From Pelomonas sp. Root405 (GTDB taxonomy: Bacteria; Pseudomonadota; Gammaproteobacteria; Burkholderiales; Burkholderiaceae_C), in the NCBI RefSeq assembly GCF_001425165.1, contig NZ_LMDU01000014.1:317056-381055 (forward strand): a DNA stretch of 64,000 nt, read 5' to 3'. A program made the translations under genes and the position numbers. Positions 63,259 through 64,000 of this stretch are shown piece after piece (within the stretch, counting starts at the first letter, position 1; every line of letters starts with the position of its first letter). Below the pieces are notes generated by a model. It did not search any database. It had not been told where the DNA came from and worked only from the letters and a program-made list of their open reading frames with translations.

Positions 63259-63339
63259 TCAGAGCCAGCGCAGCAACAGCTGCAGCCAGCGCGGCAAGGG
63301 GCGGTTCGGTACGTAGTTCTGGCGGTATTGGCTGTGCAT
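63259..63339 (-). CDS. Putative 26-residue peptide
   Basis: ORF MHSQYRQNYVPNRPLPRWLQ followed by LLLRWL, 26 residues and a TGA stop. GGAG lies 7 bases before the ATG, ideal spacing. A plausible promoter is at 63365-63392. The peptide is basic at the N-terminal half with an amphipathic Trp/Leu-rich end. It lies between argG and the ligase gene. Expression is inferred, and no known family was recognised. Confidence 0.45.
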   Translation of the reverse strand: MHSQYRQNYVPNRPLPRWLQLLLRWL

Positions 63340-63364
63340 GGTCGGGCTCCAACGAAGTGCTGTG

Positions 63365-63392
63365 ATTGTATACAGCACCACTGGATGCCCAA
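63365..63392 (-). promoter_or_regulatory. Possible promoter of the small peptide gene
   Basis: Minus strand TTGGGC (63387-63392), 16-bp spacer, TACAAT (63365-63370). The -10 matches at 5 of 6 and the -35 at 3 of 6. Transcription would start near 63358, about 19 bases before the ORF. It lies past the argG stop. Confidence 0.4.
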
Positions 63393-63399
63393 CCAGTGT

Positions 63400-64000
<601 letters not shown>

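Overview
This window is GC-rich bacterial chromosome with little non-coding DNA. Gene content and protein style point to a betaproteobacterium of the order Burkholderiales, probably near the Roseateles/Mitsuaria/Pelomonas/Rubrivivax group. The basis is: three PEP-CTERM proteins plus the TPR protein PrsT, a Tim44-like protein, a DUF3579 protein, YajQ, a ribF-ileS-lspA order, and a pullulanase lipoprotein implying starch or glycogen use. The organism call is inference. I see no rRNA or tRNA gene, CRISPR array, prophage or insertion sequence with a transposase. No gene-free stretch exceeds 300 bases; the longest are 2512-2781 and 33760-34027.

Layout. 1-2511: 3'-truncated pullulanase lipoprotein (minus). 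2782-6301: TPR lipoprotein, YkgJ-type Cys-cluster protein, cupredoxin-like protein, an isolated ATP synthase c-subunit, and two tandem small heat shock proteins behind a sigma32-like promoter. 6437-11138: minus-strand operon of a membrane/spermidine-synthase fusion, a metallophosphoesterase and a Ser/Thr kinase-universal stress protein fusion. 11287-13744: coupled operon of PpiC-like isomerase, HupE-like membrane protein and 2OG-Fe(II) oxygenase. 13914-17522: large secreted PHP-domain protein with a Pho-box-like site, a PCuAC-like protein and a PEP-CTERM protein. 17586-19750: argD-argF. 19901-21192: DUF3579 protein and alpha/beta hydrolase. 21428-21724: rpsT. 21845-27655: murJ, sirB1-like, hda, HAD phosphatase, pcnB, folK, mostly overlapping. 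27671-30723: DUF486 protein, DUF47-pit phosphate uptake pair, TM2-like protein, GNAT. 30922-33012: rpsP-rimM-trmD-rplS. 33076-37357: NudL-type hydrolase, then cobD-like, cobT, cobS, cobC. 37332-45117: S9 peptidase, Tim44-like protein, SDR, pseudouridine synthase, EamA transporter, quinone oxidoreductase, histidine kinase. 45158-50339: PEP-CTERM protein, lspA, ileS, ribF. 50362-56106: hybrid histidine kinase, RsuA-type synthase, DUF3617 protein, two acyl-CoA dehydrogenases. 56251-61280: XDP1-like PEP-CTERM protein, prsT, retropepsin-like protease, yajQ. 61354-63248: murB and a LigE-type DNA ligase. 63259-63339: a putative 26-residue peptide gene. 63400-64000: argG, 5'-truncated.

How the genes work together. 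Translation and RNA: rpsP-rimM-trmD-rplS, rpsT, ileS, pcnB and two pseudouridine synthases. Cobalamin: cobT, cobS and cobC complete nucleotide-loop assembly after CobD-type aminopropanol attachment. Envelope and surface: PEP-CTERM proteins, PrsT, murJ, murB and lspA; the exosortase and EPS genes must lie elsewhere. Phosphate: DUF47-Pit plus a possibly PhoB-controlled secreted PHP protein. Stress: Hsp20 pair and kinase-USP fusion.

The least expected signals are: a perfect 20-bp inverted repeat bounding a 238-bp segment whose right arm contains the ribosome-binding site and start of the cobD-like gene; a small ORF with its own promoter and Shine-Dalgarno next to argG; an isolated c-subunit gene that keeps its proton-carrying Asp; and a good sigma54 promoter in front of the XDP1-like PEP-CTERM gene.
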